From Trichococcus palustris (GTDB lineage: Bacteria; Bacillota; Bacilli; Lactobacillales; Aerococcaceae): DNA of 64,000 nt. A model generated the notes under the pieces. The model had not been told where the DNA came from and made no database searches. It was given only the letters and a program-made list of their open reading frames with translations. The stretch covers positions 1 through 64,000 of the forward strand of contig NZ_FOTD01000007.1 of the NCBI RefSeq assembly GCF_900114465.1. Reading direction: 5' to 3'. Position numbers and translations under genes: made by a program. Shown here piece by piece: positions 8,354 to 18,004 of the stretch (its first letter is position 1; each line of letters starts with the position of its first letter).

Positions 8354-8998
8354 CTATTCATAGATCGACAGCCGTGCTTCCAGCTTGTTCAACAGGAAGG
8401 AGAACAAGGTGCTCAATAGCCAATAAATCAATGCAATCCCCAAATAAAACGGCAAATAGACATAGTATTGGGCAATCAACAGTTGGGCGGAGCGCAACAG
8501 CTCCGTCACACTGATGACGGACACCAAGGAAGTCTCCTTCAGCATGCCGATGAACGTATTCCCGACCGGCGGAATCGCGACGCGGATGGCTTGCGGCAGG
8601 ATGATCCGCCGCATCGCTTGCCAAGGCGTCATGCCGGTGGCATAGGCCGCTTCCGTCTGTCCTTTCGGGATGGATTGCAGAGCCCCGCGCATCGATTCGG
8701 ACAGATAGGCGCCGTTGTTGATGCTGAGCGCGATGAATGCAGCCGGTAATGGCTGCAGACTGATGCCGAAATCTACCAGCCCGTAATAGATGATGATGAT
8801 CTGCACGAGCGTCGGCGTTCCGCGGATGATGGATACATAAAAACGAGCGATCGCTTGAATCACTTTATTCCCTTTCAGACGGGCGATGGCTACAACCACT
8901 CCGATGAGCGAACCAAAAAACATCGAGACCAACGTGATCAGCAGTGTGTAGTAGGCGCCCTTCAATAGGAATGGGAGATTTTGCGTGACTATTTCCAT
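8354..8998 (-). CDS. Polar amino acid ABC transporter permease
   Basis: This 214-residue inner membrane protein has about five hydrophobic helices. The cytoplasmic EAA-type loop AAYATGMTPWQAMRRIILPQA that docks the ATPase is visible near residue 115, and RGTPTLVQ near residue 58 is the signature of the HisM/GlnP group. It is encoded between the substrate-binding protein and the ATPase with short gaps. Confidence 0.95.
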   Translation of the reverse strand: MEIVTQNLPFLLKGAYYTLLITLVSMFFGSLIGVVVAIARLKGNKVIQAIARFYVSIIRGTPTLVQIIIIYYGLVDFGISLQPLPAAFIALSINNGAYLSESMRGALQSIPKGQTEAAYATGMTPWQAMRRIILPQAIRVAIPPVGNTFIGMLKETSLVSVISVTELLRSAQLLIAQYYVYLPFYLGIALIYWLLSTLFSFLLNKLEARLSIYE

Positions 8999-9027
8999 GC
9001 CGTTTCAGGCTCCTTTCCATTCTTTCC

Positions 9028-9870
9028 TTACTCTGCCGGTGGTTCTTCCCCGAACCATTTCACAAAGATGTCGCGGTAGGTGCCGTCTGCTTTCATTTTA
9101 GCTAATATGGTATTTACTTCGGCGATGAACGTTTCATTGCCCTTGTTTACGGCGATACCGGCTTGGTCTGATTTAATGGCATCACCGACTGCCTTGATTT
9201 TGAAGCCATTTGCTTCAATGACTGGTTTCAAGGCATACATATTGTTGATGGTGGCATCGATTCTGCCAGCGTCCAGATCCTTCAAGGAAGTGATGACATC
9301 GTCATAGGTGCGGATTTCAAAATCGCCGACTTCCGGCATCAAAACCGTGCGCAAATACGTTTCATCGTTTGTGCCCAGACCAACTCCGATGCGTTTGCCG
9401 GGAAAATCTTTGACCGATTGGATGTCTGTATTCGCTTCGCTGACGATGACTCTCACTTGGTTTGTGATGTACGGGTCAGAGAAAAGCATCTCTTTTTTGC
9501 GCTCGTCAGTGATCGTCATTTGGCTGACGACCATATCAAATTTATGCGCCTTCAATCCGGCAATCATGCCCGAAAATTCTTGCGAAACGAATTCCACCTT
9601 TACGCCCAAGCCCTTTGCGACTTCTTTGGCGATATCGACGTCAAAACCGTCCATTTCCTTGTTTGCATTCAGGAAATTATAGGGTTGGTAGGTTCCCATC
9701 ACACCCACTTTCACGACACCTGCATCCTTCACTTGCTGCAGCAGATCGCTTGTTTCCGCTTTCGAGGAGCTTTCGGCGCTGGAGCCGGTTGTCGTCCCTG
9801 TCCCGCCGCATGCCGCCAAAAGGAATACTGCTGTTGCGACCATCGCTAAAAAACCTGTTTTCTTCTTCAT
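9028..9870 (-). CDS. Polar amino acid ABC transporter substrate-binding lipoprotein
   Basis: The 280-residue protein begins with a lipoprotein signal ending LLAACGG (lipidated Cys near residue 21) and a Ser/Thr-rich tether. The family 3 solute-binding fold follows, with GVMGTYQPYNFLN and GFDVDIAKEVAKGLG. It is first in the importer operon. Glutamine, cystine and other polar amino acids are all possible ligands; the sequence does not decide. Confidence 0.93.
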   Translation of the reverse strand: MKKKTGFLAMVATAVFLLAACGGTGTTTGSSAESSSKAETSDLLQQVKDAGVVKVGVMGTYQPYNFLNANKEMDGFDVDIAKEVAKGLGVKVEFVSQEFSGMIAGLKAHKFDMVVSQMTITDERKKEMLFSDPYITNQVRVIVSEANTDIQSVKDFPGKRIGVGLGTNDETYLRTVLMPEVGDFEIRTYDDVITSLKDLDAGRIDATINNMYALKPVIEANGFKIKAVGDAIKSDQAGIAVNKGNETFIAEVNTILAKMKADGTYRDIFVKWFGEEPPAE

Positions 9871-9927
9871 CTTTTCCCCGTCCCTTATCTCTTATTTTTG
9901 CCGTTCCTTCTGAGCGCCTATCACAAA

Positions 9928-9967
9928 CTAAATGTTACACGAAAGTTTTTTCGTCTGCAACATTTAG
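9928..9967 (-). terminator. Hairpin between SIMPL and ABC transporter genes
   Basis: CTAAATGTT and AACATTTAG form the outer stem and ACGAAA/TTTCGT the inner one. It lies after the SIMPL stop and before the ABC operon, so it is probably a terminator for the former; the T-run is weak. Confidence 0.5.
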
Positions 9968-10001
9968 GGCTTCCCCCGATTTCATGCGAATAAGCGTAAA
10001 G

Positions 10002-10667
10002 TCAGATCTTCTCACCGTTCAATATTTCCCATACGACGGTGACGGTATCGCTGTTTTCGATGTCTTCCGGCTCCAGGTCGATCATGGGTTCACTGTCGAA
10101 CAGCATCTTCGAGGAGGCTTCATAGACCCTGGAATGGATAGTGATTTCACCCCAGTCATAGTCGATCGCCAAAATTTTCCCCAGCATGACCCCTCCTGCG
10201 GCTGCCAAGATCTGCGCCTTCTTTTTGGCATCGCGGACGGCATTTTCCAGCAGGGCTGCTTCCACATCGGACTTGTCCTTCAGGAAAAAGCGGACAGAAA
10301 ATTCCGGTTTGGCGGGACAACCGGCAAGGGCGAACAGGATCCGGCCGAGGCGTTCCGTGTCGTTCGCAAAAGTTATCCGCAAATCGTTGCGGTAGACATA
10401 GCCGACAAAGTAGCGTTTGTTTTCCCCGCGATAATCATTTTTGTACTCATAGGCGCTGTCGATCGAAAAGTGCGAGGATTTGATTTCCTTTTTCGGGAAT
10501 CCGAGCGGCGCCAATGTTTCCCGCAGTTGTTCCAAGGCAACGGCGGCGCTCTTCATGGCTAATTCGTAGGTGTCCTTGGTATTTTCCAGATTCATCGTGA
10601 TGGCAATCGCATCCGGTGGTGCGCTGGCAAACCCTTTTCCCTTTACGGTCATCCTTGCTGTTTCCAT
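10002..10667 (-). CDS. SIMPL domain protein (DUF541)
   Basis: This 221-residue protein has the SIMPL pattern: a first strand VKGKGFASAPPDAIAITMNLE, a long helix, then YEYKNDYRGENKRYFVGYVYRNDLRI and a helix with AVRDAKKKAQILAAAGG. There is no signal peptide, so it is likely cytoplasmic, unlike many proteobacterial members. The role of this family is poorly known. It is monocistronic. Confidence 0.85.
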   Translation of the reverse strand: METARMTVKGKGFASAPPDAIAITMNLENTKDTYELAMKSAAVALEQLRETLAPLGFPKKEIKSSHFSIDSAYEYKNDYRGENKRYFVGYVYRNDLRITFANDTERLGRILFALAGCPAKPEFSVRFFLKDKSDVEAALLENAVRDAKKKAQILAAAGGVMLGKILAIDYDWGEITIHSRVYEASSKMLFDSEPMIDLEPEDIENSDTVTVVWEILNGEKI

Positions 10668-10756
10668 GTTTTTTCCTTCTTTCCTGGACTGTTCATTTTC
10701 GTTACCCTAACGGTATCATGTCAGCGGCTTTTATACAAAAATGATGATCTGTTCCG

Positions 10757-10781
10757 AAAAAAAACAGCTCACGAGGAGCTG
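10757..10781 (-). terminator. Terminator of the GyrI-like/nucleotidyltransferase transcript
   Basis: On the minus strand CAGCTC-CTCGT-GAGCTG is followed by eight T, a typical intrinsic terminator. Confidence 0.85.
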
Positions 10782-10849
10782 CGGGTGATAAACGTATTTC
10801 GTTTCTGTACCTTTTGCGCAGGAAAATCAGGCGCCGGGGGGCACAGCTC

Positions 10850-11482
10850 TCATCCTATTTTTTCGCAGGTAAACCGGAGGACGGTTTTCATTTTTTCCGG
10901 GGCCGTTTTTCTCGGATCGGAGATGTATATTTCACGGTGGGCCATCGCTTTGCGGACATAGCCGTTTTCCGTGCAAAAGGCTTCCATCTTCCTGAATGAT
11001 TCCGGTTCCGTCTCGTAGGGTCCGACGTGCATCAGCTGGCAACAGGCCCCTTCCTCTATCGTTTCGAAGGTCAGCTTAGCCAGAGACGGTAAATTTTTCT
11101 TGGCCTTCGTCTCCGCCAGGAATCTTGCAAACAAGTCCTCATCCAAAAAATCGGGTTGGCGGATCATCAAGGCGTATTTCAGATTGCTTTTCACGGTCGC
11201 CGGGATGCTCTTATCGATCAGGTCCCAGACTCCTTCCAAAGGGAAAACGACATAGGGATAGTAGCCCACCGGCACATCCTCTTTCTTGTAGGACATCTTG
11301 ACCGCATAAGAGAAGGCATAGAGCGCCTCGACGTCCGCTGCAAAGCCCGGTCCGTTCGGATCGCCTTCCCCTGCCAGCGTAACAAAGGGCATTGCCGGAA
11401 CAGCCACCAGCGCCGGCGTCTGTTTCGGCAGGTAGAGCTCCTTGAAATCCTTTTTGTAGTCGACTTTCTTTTGTTCAGCCAT
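10850..11482 (-). CDS. GyrI-like small-molecule-binding protein
   Basis: The 210-residue protein matches the stand-alone GyrI-like (SbmC/AraC effector-binding) group: VAVPAMPFVTLAGEGDPNG near residue 30, VVFPLEGVWDL near residue 79, and a C-terminal half with HVGPYETEPESFRKM. It has no DNA-binding domain. Such proteins bind hydrophobic small molecules and some hydrolyse them. It starts one base after the stop of the nucleotidyltransferase gene, so the pair is co-transcribed. Confidence 0.85.
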   Translation of the reverse strand: MAEQKKVDYKKDFKELYLPKQTPALVAVPAMPFVTLAGEGDPNGPGFAADVEALYAFSYAVKMSYKKEDVPVGYYPYVVFPLEGVWDLIDKSIPATVKSNLKYALMIRQPDFLDEDLFARFLAETKAKKNLPSLAKLTFETIEEGACCQLMHVGPYETEPESFRKMEAFCTENGYVRKAMAHREIYISDPRKTAPEKMKTVLRFTCEKIG

Positions 11483-11483
11483 A

Positions 11484-12338
11484 TTATTCCCCCGCTTTCA
11501 CAAAGTCTTTCCGGTACGGTTCGGCCAGCTCGCCGATTTCGCGTTGCAGCGATTCGATTTCCAGGCACGCCAATCCGGGATTGTGCTCCGCCAAAAAATG
11601 GTATACCTGATTCACGCGTACCTTGAAATGGGTAGGTTTGACCGCCAGCTTATTCGCTTGATGCACGCCGCCTTTTTCGTTCATCAGGAATTTTTCATTC
11701 AGTGCGAAGATGACCTGAACCCAAGCACAGGCCGCCTTGAAGAAAGCGCCGCTCGCATAGTTCAAATCTCCCTTCAGCAGTGCCTTCCGCGAAGAATGGA
11801 TGGAGAAGTCAGCCTCGAAAAGGAATTTGTCGATGGTCGCTTGCCGCATTTCCGGCGGATAGGCTCCCCGGGAAATCAGTTTTCCCTTCAATGCCGAAAC
11901 AGGCTTTTCGGGACTTTCCCAGACGATTTGGCAATCATTGACCTCAGCCGCGTAGATGCTGTTGACGAAACCAAATGGATGTCCGCTCTGGTCGCTGATG
12001 GTGATGTGCCCGTTCAGACAGTCCTTGATTGTTTGTTCTACGCGCTTCGTTTCCCGAAGAATGAAGTCCACCGGCTTACCTTCCATTGTTGTCCATGCTC
12101 CGCCATTAACCCACGGCCCCCAACTGCCCGGTAAAAATAAAGAAGCCTCGCCGGTGTCATCCAAGCGTTGGATGGCTCCTTCCAATTGTCGAAATTCGAT
12201 GTGCTCCGGATCATAATAAATGCCTATATCCGTGTCGGACAAATCATCCGCTTCTCCTCTGCATAGGGATCCACCCAATACGATGCCTTCCACTCCTTTT
12301 AAAGAATCTAATTCTTTCACTATTTTCTCGACCTTCAC
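11484..12338 (-). CDS. Nucleotidyltransferase domain protein
   Basis: The protein has the GG[ST]-type nucleotidyltransferase motif, GGSLCRGEADDLSDTDIG, near residue 22, with the two metal-binding aspartates in SDTDIG. A helical C-terminal half resembles the substrate-binding part of aminoglycoside nucleotidyltransferase-like proteins. The substrate is unknown. I chose GTG at 12338 because GAGGTGG lies 5 bases upstream; the longer GTG start at 12347 would contain this ribosome site. It is the first gene of a two-gene unit. Confidence 0.8.
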   Translation of the reverse strand: MKVEKIVKELDSLKGVEGIVLGGSLCRGEADDLSDTDIGIYYDPEHIEFRQLEGAIQRLDDTGEASLFLPGSWGPWVNGGAWTTMEGKPVDFILRETKRVEQTIKDCLNGHITISDQSGHPFGFVNSIYAAEVNDCQIVWESPEKPVSALKGKLISRGAYPPEMRQATIDKFLFEADFSIHSSRKALLKGDLNYASGAFFKAACAWVQVIFALNEKFLMNEKGGVHQANKLAVKPTHFKVRVNQVYHFLAEHNPGLACLEIESLQREIGELAEPYRKDFVKAGE

Positions 12339-12590
12339 ACAATCCACCTCTTCGCTTTTCTTCTGTCAATTATCCCAGTGCCACCACAAATATCCTGTAA
12401 GCCGTTTCATTTGTGAACATTATTGAACGCTTTGAATTACCCTCACTCAGGCCGGGAAAATGACTTGATGAGAAATTATCTATATTATCATTGTAATGCA
12501 AACGCAGATATTTTGATAGTATTTGAAAATCGAAATAACTTTCCTGCAAACGGCAACCGACCGTTTTTTTGAAACCGTTTTTCTTTGTTA

Positions 12591-12619
12591 TTGTCTACAC
12601 ATTAAAAGAATGATATCCT
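12591..12619 (+). promoter_or_regulatory. Candidate promoter of the antiporter gene
   Basis: TTGTCT (12591-12596), a 17-base spacer and TATCCT (12614-12619). The remaining interval from 12348 to 12741 is AT-rich and shows no gene; no riboswitch was recognised in it. Confidence 0.45.
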
Positions 12620-12741
12620 ACAAATAACGGCGATTTACTCTGCCGAATGAATTTGCTACAATCTTTTTCTGGATGGCTGACTTCTGTGCAGTAGACGCAG
12701 TGTCGTCAGTTTTTTCACAGGAAAACCTGGAGGTGTGCGTT

Positions 12742-13929
12742 TTGATTTTTAGTCTTGCTCTTCTATTGATCGTCGGATTTCTGTTGAGCTCCCTTTTTGC
12801 CCGTTTCCAGTTACCGGGCTTGCTTGGCCTTATCCTGACCGGGATTTTATTGGGCCCATACGCATTAAATCTGCTGTCGCCCGATTTATTGGCTATTTCG
12901 GCAGATATCCGCAAAATGGCTCTGATCATCATTTTGGTGCGCGCCGGCTTGACATTGGATCTGCGGAATCTGAAAAAAAACGGCCGTCCGGCTTTCCTGA
13001 TGACCTTTTTGCCGGCGACTTTTGAAATTTTGGCTGTGCTGTTTTTGGCACCGAAGCTGCTTGGCATCACGTTTTTGGAAGCCGCCATTCTGGGCGCTGT
13101 TTTGGCTTCGGTCTCCCCTGCCATTGTGGGCCAACGGATGATCCTGTTGATCGAAAATGGTTATGGAAAAGCAAAGGGCATCCCACAAATAATTTTGGCT
13201 GGCGTCTCGATGGATGACGTCTACGTAGTTGTGCTGTTCACAGCCTTCATGGGCATCTACACGGGCAGCGGCTTCCAAGCGATTACGCTTCTTTCCATGC
13301 CCGTATCGATTGCGCTGGGCTTGCTCGGGGGCCTGCTCGTCGGTTTGGCATTGATAAGCCTTTTCCAGTATTTTCATATTCGTGATACCATGAAAGTTTT
13401 GCTGATTCTGAGTGCCTGTTTTCTGTTGGCATCTTCGGAGGATTCCTTTGCCAAATATATCCCCTTCTCCGGCCTGTTGGCTGTCGTGGCCGTTGGGGCT
13501 ACTTTATTCAGGCAGCGGCCCGTTTTATCCAAACGGCTGAACGGAAAATTCGCCAAAATTTGGGCAGGAGCCGAAATTTTTCTTTTTGTCTTGGTCGGGG
13601 CGACGGTCGATATCACCGCTCTGGGTGATGCCGGTTTTGCAGCTGTCTTGTTGATTTTCGGCGCCTTGCTGTTCCGGATAATTGCCGTATTCTTGGCCAT
13701 ATCCGGCACGAATCTGAATGCGAAGGAGCGCGTCTTCACCGCTTTTGCCTACACACCGAAGGCTGCCGTTCAGGCTGCCATCGGCTCCATCCCTTTGGCG
13801 GCAGGGGTGGATGCGGGCGGCATCATTTTGATGGTCGCTGTGCTGGCGATCATTTTGACCGCACCGATTGGGGCTACCTTCATCGACCGCAGCTATCGGA
13901 AATTGCTGACGAAGGATGCCATCACTTAG
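12742..13929 (+). CDS. Cation:proton antiporter (CPA family)
   Basis: The 395-residue membrane protein has about 12 hydrophobic segments and the Na+/H+ exchanger fold. LPGLLGLILTGILLGPY near residue 27 and the core helix with VSMDDVYVVVLFTAF near residue 155 (adjacent acidic pair) are typical. It should swap Na+ or K+ for H+ across the membrane. I favour the TTG start at 12742 because GGAGGTG lies 6 bases upstream; an ATG at 12673 has no ribosome site. It converges on kdpE, placing monovalent cation functions together. Confidence 0.88.
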   Translation: MIFSLALLLIVGFLLSSLFARFQLPGLLGLILTGILLGPYALNLLSPDLLAISADIRKMALIIILVRAGLTLDLRNLKKNGRPAFLMTFLPATFEILAVLFLAPKLLGITFLEAAILGAVLASVSPAIVGQRMILLIENGYGKAKGIPQIILAGVSMDDVYVVVLFTAFMGIYTGSGFQAITLLSMPVSIALGLLGGLLVGLALISLFQYFHIRDTMKVLLILSACFLLASSEDSFAKYIPFSGLLAVVAVGATLFRQRPVLSKRLNGKFAKIWAGAEIFLFVLVGATVDITALGDAGFAAVLLIFGALLFRIIAVFLAISGTNLNAKERVFTAFAYTPKAAVQAAIGSIPLAAGVDAGGIILMVAVLAIILTAPIGATFIDRSYRKLLTKDAIT

Positions 13930-13936
13930 ATTTGCG

Positions 13937-13983
13937 AAAACACACACATATCTTCTGTTGCGCAAGAAGATATGTGTGTGTTT
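13937..13983. terminator. Bidirectional terminator between antiporter and kdpE
   Basis: A nearly perfect stem of 19 bp (AAACACACACATATCTTCT and its complement) with A- and T-rich flanks lies between the two convergent genes. Confidence 0.92.
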
Positions 13984-14693
13984 CATTTTCCCTGGAGCTC
14001 TTCTACCATGCGGTAACCTACTCCGACTTCGGTCAATATGTATTCAGGCTCAGCTCGGTTTTTTTCGATCTTTCTGCGGATATTCGCCATATTTACCCGT
14101 AATGTCCTGTTCTCATCGGTGTATGGCCCCCATATGGCTTTGGTAATAAAATCATGCGTCAAAACCTTGCCGGCATATTGGGACAACAGAACTACTATTT
14201 TGTATTCATTCGGAGTCAAATGCACATCCGTTTTCCCGACTGAAACCTTCCTTTTTTCATAGTCAATCGCCAGTTCCCCTACCGTAAAGATAGCGTCCGG
14301 CATTTCAGAAGCCTTTTTTTTATGAAGACTATGCCTTAACGCTGTGCGGATGCGTGCCAGCAGCTCTGATGTGCTGAACGGTTTTGTGATGTAGTCATCT
14401 GCTCCCAGATCCAGCGCCTCCACCTTCTCCCGTTCGTTGTCCCTTGCCGATACAACCATTATCGGAACATCTGACAATTTGCGCGTTTGCTTCAGTACAT
14501 CTACCCCATCCATATCGGGCAATCCTAGATCCAATAGGATTAAGTCGGGATTATAGGAAGTCATCATCGACAATCCCTCTTTTCCATTTTTAGCTTTGAT
14601 TACATGATAATCATTTGACAGTAAGATAGCTGTTAAAAAATCCGTAATATTTTCTTCATCCTCGATCAAAAGAATACTGAATTTATTTTCCAT
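13983..14693 (-). CDS. kdpE: Response regulator KdpE
   Basis: This 236-residue OmpR-type regulator has a receiver domain with acidic pocket EDEE near residue 10, the phospho-acceptor in LILLDLGLPDMDG near residue 55 and the conserved Lys in DYITKPFS. A winged-helix output domain ends it (LTPNEYKIVVLL, TVGVGYRMVE-like tail). As last gene of kdpFABCDE it should activate the operon when K+ is low. It begins 6 bases after kdpD. Confidence 0.95.
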   Translation of the reverse strand: MENKFSILLIEDEENITDFLTAILLSNDYHVIKAKNGKEGLSMMTSYNPDLILLDLGLPDMDGVDVLKQTRKLSDVPIMVVSARDNEREKVEALDLGADDYITKPFSTSELLARIRTALRHSLHKKKASEMPDAIFTVGELAIDYEKRKVSVGKTDVHLTPNEYKIVVLLSQYAGKVLTHDFITKAIWGPYTDENRTLRVNMANIRRKIEKNRAEPEYILTEVGVGYRMVEELQGK

Positions 14694-14699
14694 CCTTTT

Positions 14700-17414
14700 T
14701 CACTCCTCATCCAACGGTAATGTAAATTCAAAAACAGCACCACCATCAATGCGGTTGACGCCTTTCATTTTCCCACCGTGCGCCTGCACAATGGTCATAC
14801 AGATGGATAAACCGATTCCCATGCCTCTGGATGAATCGGAATTCTTGCGGTTATTTGCCTTATAAGGTTCGAATAAAAACGGAAACTCTTCGTCTGCAAT
14901 TCCTTCTCCATAATCGACCACCGCAAAGACGGCCTGTTTGTTCTTCTCATGCAGAAAGACATCTATCGTGGAATCCTCCGGTGAAAATTTTACTGCATTC
15001 TCCATCAGGTTGATCAGCACTTGCATAATTAAAGTCGCATCCATCGGCACAAACAAGGCATCATCCGGAACGCTGACCCGAAACTTGCGATTGGGGAACC
15101 TCTTTTTAATACGGCTGATTGCACCCGCAATGACTTCCTCGGCGATTTCATCGGTTTTAATGATCGAAACAGAACCGTCTTGGATGCGCGTAACCGAAAG
15201 CAAATTTTCTACCAGGCGAATGAGCCATTGCGCTTCGCTTTGAATGGAATGCAATAATCTGCGCTGCGTTTCTTTGTCCAAGGTATCCTCATTTTCCAAT
15301 ATAGCGGAACTGGCTCCCAAAATGCCGGTTAACGGTGTCCGCAAATCGTGTGAGATTGAACGGAGCAAATTGCTCCTCATTTTTTCCCTTTCGTTCTCGA
15401 CAGTTGTTTCTCTTTGCTTATCCGATAATTCCTGACGTTCCATAGCGAGGGAAATCAAAGAAGAGATCATCTGTAGGGTAGCGCGATTCTCATGGTTGAA
15501 GGGCTCCTTTTTGCAATCAATCCCCAATACGCCCCGTACTTCCCCTTCTGAGGCGATTGGAAGATAAAATCCATCTGCCCCGCTGAGCGTATCTGTCCCC
15601 GAACCGGCGATTTTATTATTTAAAAATACCCAGTTGGCAACCGCCTGCTCATCCCGCGAGATGAGGTAATCCGCATCATCCTCACTGGTCATATCCAGCA
15701 AATCGCTCTGGATGCCGCCTTTATCATTTTTAGTGTAAAAAACAACAGAGCGATTAAACAAACGGCCGATATACTCGTTCACGATGGCAGTAATATTAGT
15801 CAATCCGCGTGTTTTTAAAAGTTGCCGGTTGATGTCATACAAGACATGTAGGCGTTGTTCTCTTTCCACTATCAGATAGGACTGGATTTTTGATTTTGTG
15901 ATCATGCTTGAGGTAATCAATGCAATCAGGAGCAGGATAATGAATGTGACTATATAGTTGGAATCATATATTTTCAAATCAAAAACAGGCGAAACAAACA
16001 TGACATCAAATAAGATGACGCTTATCAGTGAAGAACATGCGCCGTAGACATATCCGTTAGTCATTCTCGCTGTTACGATTACCCCCAGTAAATAGACCAT
16101 TGATAGGTTATACTGTTCCACCCCTAACATTTGCAGTCCGTAAGATACAAGGGTTGCCGACAGCAAAATGCTGGCCATCTTGCTTGTGTCCGTCCATGAT
16201 AGGGACCAATGTTGCATCCATTTTTTGAATGCTATTTTTTTGGATGCCTGCTCCCACTCCCTGCTAGACTCGTTGTTGGAAAGAATATGGATTTCACTCT
16301 TATCCAGTAAGGAAATCAATTTATCTTCAAAATCTATTCTCCCAAAATAATGGAACCCTTCCTGCTTTCGACTTTTCCCGATTACGATGTTTGTGATCCC
16401 AGATATATTTGCAAATTCCGCTATGGTTTCAGCTACATCATTTCCGTGCAGAACAAGCGTTTTGGCGCCTAATTTATCGGCCAGTGCCATATTCCCCTCT
16501 AAAATTTCCTTTTCTTTGATGGATAATCTGTCCTCATCGCCCGTCTCCACGTATATTACTGTCCAATTGCAATGGAAAGCTTCCGCAGTCCGAGCAGCCC
16601 AACGGATACTTTTCGCTGCGAATGGCGAGGGGCTGATGCATGCCAAAATGTTCTCATTGGCGAATTTATCGGTTGAACCGCTTTGTGACTGTTGTTCGGC
16701 GCTGATTCTGTCGGCCAATCTCCGCATGGCTATTTCGCGCAGCAAGCGCAAATTCTCTTTCGTGAAGAAGTTTTGTTGGGCCAATTTCACTTTGTCTTCC
16801 CGGTATATTTTGCCTTCCTTCAGCCGGCTGATCAATTCTTCTGAGTCTATATCGACCAGTTCAATGCTGTCAGCCCGATCAAAGATATAGTCCGGTATGG
16901 TTTCATTCACGCTAACATTTGTGATTTTCGCAACGATATCGTTCAGGCTTTCGATGTGTTGCACATTCACCGTTGTGTATACATCGATGCCGGACCGCAG
17001 GAGTTCTTCTATATCCTGGTACCTTTTTTTATTGCGTACACCAAACGCATTCGTATGCGCCAGTTCATCCACCAAAATCAATTTCGGTTTCCGTTTCAGG
17101 GCAGCATCCAAGTCAAATTCCTGCAGTTGGATATTTTTATAAGTCACTTGTTTTGGCTTAATAAAAGAAAGTCCGTGCAATAAAAAATTCGTTTCGGGAC
17201 GGGTATGCGGTTCGACATAGCCGACGACGACATCCACACCCGCTTCCATTTGATCATGAGCCGCTTCCAGCATCGCGAAGGTTTTCCCCACTCCGGCCGA
17301 ATATCCAAAAAATATTTTCAGCTTGCCGAAATCCTCTTTTTGACGTTCCTCTGTTTCTTTGATCTTTTTCAGCAACTCAAGCGGATCCGGACGCTTGTCC
17401 TCCTGCATTCCCAT
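14700..17414 (-). CDS. kdpD: Sensor histidine kinase KdpD
   Basis: The 904-residue kinase has full-length family architecture. The N-terminal KdpD domain carries Walker A FGYSAGVGKTFAML near residue 32 and DELAHTN near residue 117. A universal-stress-protein-like domain covers about 250-380, four membrane helices about 415-510, then a GAF-like region, the phospho-His box SISHDLRTPLTG near residue 690 and an ATPase domain with NLMENAVKFS. It senses K+ limitation or turgor and phosphorylates KdpE. It follows kdpC with a 26-base gap. Confidence 0.96.
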   Translation of the reverse strand: MGMQEDKRPDPLELLKKIKETEERQKEDFGKLKIFFGYSAGVGKTFAMLEAAHDQMEAGVDVVVGYVEPHTRPETNFLLHGLSFIKPKQVTYKNIQLQEFDLDAALKRKPKLILVDELAHTNAFGVRNKKRYQDIEELLRSGIDVYTTVNVQHIESLNDIVAKITNVSVNETIPDYIFDRADSIELVDIDSEELISRLKEGKIYREDKVKLAQQNFFTKENLRLLREIAMRRLADRISAEQQSQSGSTDKFANENILACISPSPFAAKSIRWAARTAEAFHCNWTVIYVETGDEDRLSIKEKEILEGNMALADKLGAKTLVLHGNDVAETIAEFANISGITNIVIGKSRKQEGFHYFGRIDFEDKLISLLDKSEIHILSNNESSREWEQASKKIAFKKWMQHWSLSWTDTSKMASILLSATLVSYGLQMLGVEQYNLSMVYLLGVIVTARMTNGYVYGACSSLISVILFDVMFVSPVFDLKIYDSNYIVTFIILLLIALITSSMITKSKIQSYLIVEREQRLHVLYDINRQLLKTRGLTNITAIVNEYIGRLFNRSVVFYTKNDKGGIQSDLLDMTSEDDADYLISRDEQAVANWVFLNNKIAGSGTDTLSGADGFYLPIASEGEVRGVLGIDCKKEPFNHENRATLQMISSLISLAMERQELSDKQRETTVENEREKMRSNLLRSISHDLRTPLTGILGASSAILENEDTLDKETQRRLLHSIQSEAQWLIRLVENLLSVTRIQDGSVSIIKTDEIAEEVIAGAISRIKKRFPNRKFRVSVPDDALFVPMDATLIMQVLINLMENAVKFSPEDSTIDVFLHEKNKQAVFAVVDYGEGIADEEFPFLFEPYKANNRKNSDSSRGMGIGLSICMTIVQAHGGKMKGVNRIDGGAVFEFTLPLDEE

Positions 17415-17440
17415 CCCTCACCCTCCTTTTCTATCTTTTC

Positions 17441-17995
17441 CTATCCGTTGGACAATTCATCCAATGCTAAATTCACTTCCAGGACATTCACGACCGGTTC
17501 CCCGAAAAGGGAGAATGCCCGTCCGCTTGTCTGTTCGTCGATGATTGCCTGAACCGTCGCTGGCTCCAAGTTGCGTTCGCGTGCGATCCGATTCACCTGA
17601 TAGGCAGCTGCTGCCTGTGAAAGATTGGGATCGACTCCGCTCGCTGGTGCTGTCACCAATTCAGCCGGGACAGCTTCCTTATTCAACGGATCCAAGTCTT
17701 CCCAAAAGGCTACCCTCCCGGCAACCGCGGCCGCCTGTTCATCGCTGGAAGGGGACAGGTTGCTGACTTCTTGCGGCCGTCCGATTAAATACTTAGGATC
17801 CGTAAAGGTTTGCCCCAATAATTTCGACCCTACCACTTCTGCGGTCCCTTCCTTGTTTTCTATAGTAATCATACTACCATTCGCTTTATCTTGAAAGAAT
17901 AACTGTGAAAAGCCCGTTATGGCGACGGGATAGACAATCCCGCAGATGACGGTGAAAACCATCAGTGCACGTATACTTGTTCCTAATTTTTTCAT
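17441..17995 (-). CDS. kdpC: K+-transporting ATPase subunit KdpC
   Basis: The 184-residue protein has one N-terminal membrane helix and a soluble domain with GSKLLGQTFTDPKYLIGRPQ and DPNLSQAAAAYQVNRIA, both hallmarks of KdpC. It stabilises the KdpFABC complex and is thought to help nucleotide binding by KdpB. It lies 9 bases after kdpB. Confidence 0.97.
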   Translation of the reverse strand: MKKLGTSIRALMVFTVICGIVYPVAITGFSQLFFQDKANGSMITIENKEGTAEVVGSKLLGQTFTDPKYLIGRPQEVSNLSPSSDEQAAAVAGRVAFWEDLDPLNKEAVPAELVTAPASGVDPNLSQAAAAYQVNRIARERNLEPATVQAIIDEQTSGRAFSLFGEPVVNVLEVNLALDELSNG

Positions 17996-18004
17996 GGTTC
18001 CCTC

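Noticed and set aside
7524-8363. A 279-codon plus-strand frame over the ABC ATPase gene
   Set aside because: Antisense shadow of a gene with complete ATPase motifs; serine-rich and featureless.
9615-10562. A 315-codon plus-strand frame crossing two minus-strand genes
   Set aside because: It spans the ABC binding-protein start, an intergenic hairpin and the SIMPL gene, with no family features and no ribosome site.
12348-12741. A possible cation or c-di-AMP riboswitch upstream of the antiporter
   Set aside because: I could not find conserved core motifs of known classes, so only a promoter is called.
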